Positions 61,618 through 64,000 of a stretch of 64,000 nucleotides of DNA are shown piece after piece. The first letter of the stretch is position 1. Each line of letters begins with the position of its first letter. The DNA comes from Lagopus muta. Taxonomy: Eukaryota > Chordata > Aves > Galliformes > Phasianidae. Position numbers and translations under genes: made by a program. Under the pieces are notes generated by a model. The model was not told the origin of the DNA, did not search any database, and saw only the letters and a program-made list of their open reading frames with translations. The stretch is from assembly GCF_023343835.1 (NCBI RefSeq), contig NC_064472.1, positions 11,461,469-11,525,468 on the forward strand. Direction: 5' to 3'.

Positions 61618-64000
61618 GTAGCGGCGGGGTGTGCTGGGCCGAGCTGGGGGGCGGTGGGACGCGGGGTGCCGATGGGAGCTCGGCCGCTGCGCCGGGTTAT
61701 GAGGCCGTGTTCCAGCCCTCTTGTAACGTAACTGCGAGTGAAAGCGATGTCTGATGGTGCGGCTCCCGCGAAGCTGTGCAAAAAAAGCACTGCTGTGGGC
61801 CGTTCGATTAAGCTGCGTTACCACAATCTGAAAAACATTTTAGGAACGCCTACAGGGGTGTTACATCCAGCCGGTATTGCGCGTGCTTCGCGTCGGAGTT
61901 ATTCTGAGGGGGCCTCGGAAATGGCGTGTAGGTGCTGCCGCTTGATTTTCTGTTGAAGCACACGGCACCGCATCGCACGCTCATCCGAAGAGGCTGAGTT
62001 CCTCTGCCCGCTACGGGGTTCGGGTCCTCCTGCGGAGGAGGAGGGCTTTTTTTTGACATCCGTCGTGTGTGGATTTCTTAGTGTTTTTATATGCCTTTTG
62101 TAGTAGTGAAAGGCTTTCACGTGGGAACCTCATGAAGCGTCGTGGTGAGCAGTTATGCAAAAAGTTGAATCTCTGCAGAACTAGAGGTCCTGTGCAGGTG
62201 ATGAGATTGCTGTGAATGCTCTTGCTGTGCTTTTTTGTTACCACAGTTCAAATGTGTTTTGTTGCTGTGTTGTAAGATATTTTAAGAAAATTAAATTTCT
62301 TGCTTCTGTTTTTGTCTGTTTTTTTAGGGTAAATGGAAGAACAAGGAGCGGGTGCTTATTTTCTCTTCCCGTGGGATTAATTTTAGAACGAGGCACTTAA
62401 TGCAAGACTTAAGAACACTGATGCCTCATTCTAAAGCAGGTAGGGCTGAGTTATTCTCAGTGCGTTTGCAGTCTCAAACCAAGTACTTCTAAGAATCTGA
62501 TATTTTACAAATGTGATAGGTAACTGTTTTGATGAGACTGTAGCCTCTTATCCTAAGCAAAGAACAAACACTTTCTCAGCTGACAAATACAGCATACACT
62601 GCATCCTTGTATTCTCTGGGAGATTGCTCCTATGGCTTTTGTCTTGTAAGTGTGTTTTTGTTACTGTATTATTAATTACCTAATTTCATTATAGCATCCT
62701 GCTGTGTAAAGTTATCAGGGGTTTTTAGTAGAAATCTGACTTTGTGAATAAAGGGATGTATAAAATATAGTCTGGATATCTGTTATAGTACAGAAAAGCA
62801 TCCTAGGACACATTCTAGAATTCTAAAAATACATGATAACAGACTACGCTTATTTACAATTGGATTGAACAAATGATTGAAGGCAGGAGTTGAACTCCAT
62901 GATCCTTGTGCATCTCTTGCAACTCAGGATGTTCTATGACAGCATGACATGGCTAAAAAGCCCTTGATCAGTGACCTTCCATTCACAGCAGTAAAAACTT
63001 GGGCAAACACCATTTTAAAATGTTGTGTTTTAACTTGGTGTTCAGGCCTTCTCCACATTGTTTTTGTTTTCCAGATACTAAAATGGACCGCAAAGACAAG
63101 TTGTTTGTAATTAACGAGGTAATTCTGCTTTTAATTTTTATTTTTTGTGTGCAAGAGGTATCCAAGCTCCAAAGACTTCTTACTAGTTATAGAGTTGTGT
63201 AATTTCATAAATGAAAATTGATACTGAAAAAGTGCTAATGCCAAAGGAAAGTTGTTTTTTGATTAAGAAACATTAGGAAGTAATATGGAAAGTTTCTGAA
63301 AATGTCTTCATGACTGTATAAATAGCTCTTTGATATATTTTGTGTAGGTATGTGAAATGAAAAACTGTAATAAGTGCATCTTTTTTGAAGCTAAAAAGAA
63401 ACAAGATCTTTATATGTGGTAAGTAAATACTGCATTTTGTTTGTTAATTGCATTTATATATATCACTGGCAATGCTTCTACCTAAAGTTTGTTACTGCAA
63501 TAGTGAGGCTGCTTGAAATAGTGCTTAGTTACGTCCTAAAGAATACTGCACTTCGGTAGTAGGTAGTGTGAGTTTACAACATGCTGTTGTTTCCACAGGC
63601 TACAGAAACATTTTACAAAATTGTTCTGAAAGCAAGCAAGCCTGAGTATCCTAAAGGAACACAGTACTGCTGTAAAAGCGACTGAAATTGCTTCCATTCA
63701 GAAGTAATTTGTTGGAGTGTACTGTAGATATCCAACACAAGTTTATGGCTGCTCTTAAGATTTTTATTTTCTTCTGTCTCTGTTCTGCAGGCTTTCAAAT
63801 ACTCCACAAGGACCATCAGCTAAATTCTTAGTGCAGAACAGTAAGTTGTTTGATATTACTGTGTTTAGACTCTTACTGTCTTATCTGTACAGCTTTATCT
63901 AAGTAATAAAATGATCTTTCTTAAAAAAAAAAAAAAACCACTAGTTCATACACTGGCAGAATTGAAGATGACAGGAAACTGCTTAAGAGGCTCACGGCCC
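61465..64000 (+). CDS. BRIX1: BRIX1 ribosome biogenesis protein, 5' part; cut by window end
   Basis: Six exons give the first about 163 residues of a protein that is about 353 long in human. BRIX1 is the vertebrate Brx1, a Brix-domain (IMP4 superfamily) factor acting in the nucleolus on 60S pre-ribosomes. The N terminus is a lysine/arginine/alanine-rich tail. The Brix domain starts about residue 50 with GKWKNKERVLIFSSRGINFR, followed by HLMQDLRTLMPHSKADTKMD, INEVCEMKNCNKCIFFEAKK, and FLVQNIHTLAELKMTGNC. All splice phases agree. The remaining Brix domain and basic tail lie beyond 64000. It is head-to-head with RAD1, as in human. Confidence 0.96.
61618..62327 (+). other. BRIX1: BRIX1 intron 1
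   Basis: The first part is still CpG-rich and belongs to the promoter CpG island. No RNA gene or repeat was recognised. Confidence 0.7.
62328..62439 (+). CDS. BRIX1: BRIX1 exon 2
   Basis: Codes GKWKNKERVLIFSSRGINFR then TRHLMQDLRTLMPHSKA plus one base. The acceptor is TTTTTTTAG after a long T-rich tract and the donor GTAGGG. Confidence 0.96.
62862..62940 (+). mobile_element. CR1 3' tail in BRIX1 intron 2
   Basis: GAACTCCATGATCCTTGTGC followed by TGCAACTCAGGATGTTCTAT fits a CR1 subfamily 3' end. Only about 80 bases remain. Confidence 0.75.
63075..63118 (+). CDS. BRIX1: BRIX1 exon 3 (44 nt)
   Basis: Codes DTKMDRKDKLFVINE. The acceptor is TTTTCCAG and the donor GTAATT. Short but identical to the mammalian protein. 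Confidence 0.95.
63348..63418 (+). CDS. BRIX1: BRIX1 exon 4
   Basis: Codes VCEMKNCNKCIFFEAKKKQD and then LYM plus two bases. The acceptor TGTGTAG has a modest tract; the donor is GTAAGT. Confidence 0.95.
63791..63840 (+). CDS. BRIX1: BRIX1 exon 5
   Basis: Completes Trp and reads LSNTPQGPSAKFLVQN plus one base. The acceptor is TTCTGCAG and the donor GTAAGT. Confidence 0.95.
63923..63937 (+). repeat. A15 run before BRIX1 exon 6
   Basis: A homopolymer ends 7 bases before the exon 6 acceptor, replacing the usual pyrimidine tract. Confidence 0.95.
63945..64000 (+). CDS. BRIX1: BRIX1 exon 6, cut by window end
   Basis: Codes IHTLAELKMTGNCLKGSRP-like sequence (here CLRGSRP) and is still open at the last base. 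The acceptor is CCACTAG, just after an A15 run. Confidence 0.93.

Overview
This is nuclear DNA from a bird, most likely a chicken-like galliform. Three conserved vertebrate genes are split by GT-AG introns, CR1 (chicken repeat 1) LINE fragments are dense on both strands, and there is one shrunken mariner copy. The order RAI14 > < RAD1 | BRIX1 > matches the human 5p13 neighbourhood; from general knowledge that block lies on chromosome Z in birds. No prokaryotic, plasmid, phage or CRISPR content was seen.

Layout. (1) 1-13057: intron of RAI14; the exon carrying the start codon is upstream of the window. It holds three sizeable CR1 fragments and a 50-bp near-perfect stray copy of part of the first visible RAI14 exon. 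(2) 13058-49787: sixteen coding exons of RAI14 (ankycorbin), + strand, encoding 963 residues up to the natural stop. An ankyrin domain comes first, then a short basic/proline linker, then a long coiled coil. The first intron inside this span is 17.5 kb. (3) 49788-51698: probable RAI14 3' UTR. (4) About 51.7-56.1 kb: tail-to-tail intergenic gap. In mammals TTC23L sits here; no TPR-coding exon is recognisable. (5) 56128-61305: the complete five-exon RAD1 coding region on the - strand, 281 residues. (6) 61306-61464: a 159-bp GC-rich interval between the divergent start codons of RAD1 and BRIX1, with two opposed ETS-type motifs, a bidirectional promoter. (7) 61465-64000: first six exons of BRIX1, + strand, cut by the window end.

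The genes do not form a pathway. RAI14 is an actin-associated scaffold, RAD1 is a subunit of the 9-1-1 DNA-damage clamp, and BRIX1 is a nucleolar 60S ribosome-assembly factor. RAD1 and BRIX1 probably share promoter elements, as housekeeping head-to-head pairs often do.

I found no convincing novel multi-gene system. The most unusual items are the duplicated RAI14 exon fragment, the apparent absence of TTC23L, a tandem NAGNAG splice acceptor in RAI14, a terminal-repeat-bounded mariner remnant, and a probable CR1-in-CR1 insertion. Exon limits were set by hand from reading frame, splice dinucleotides and remembered family sequences, not by alignment software.
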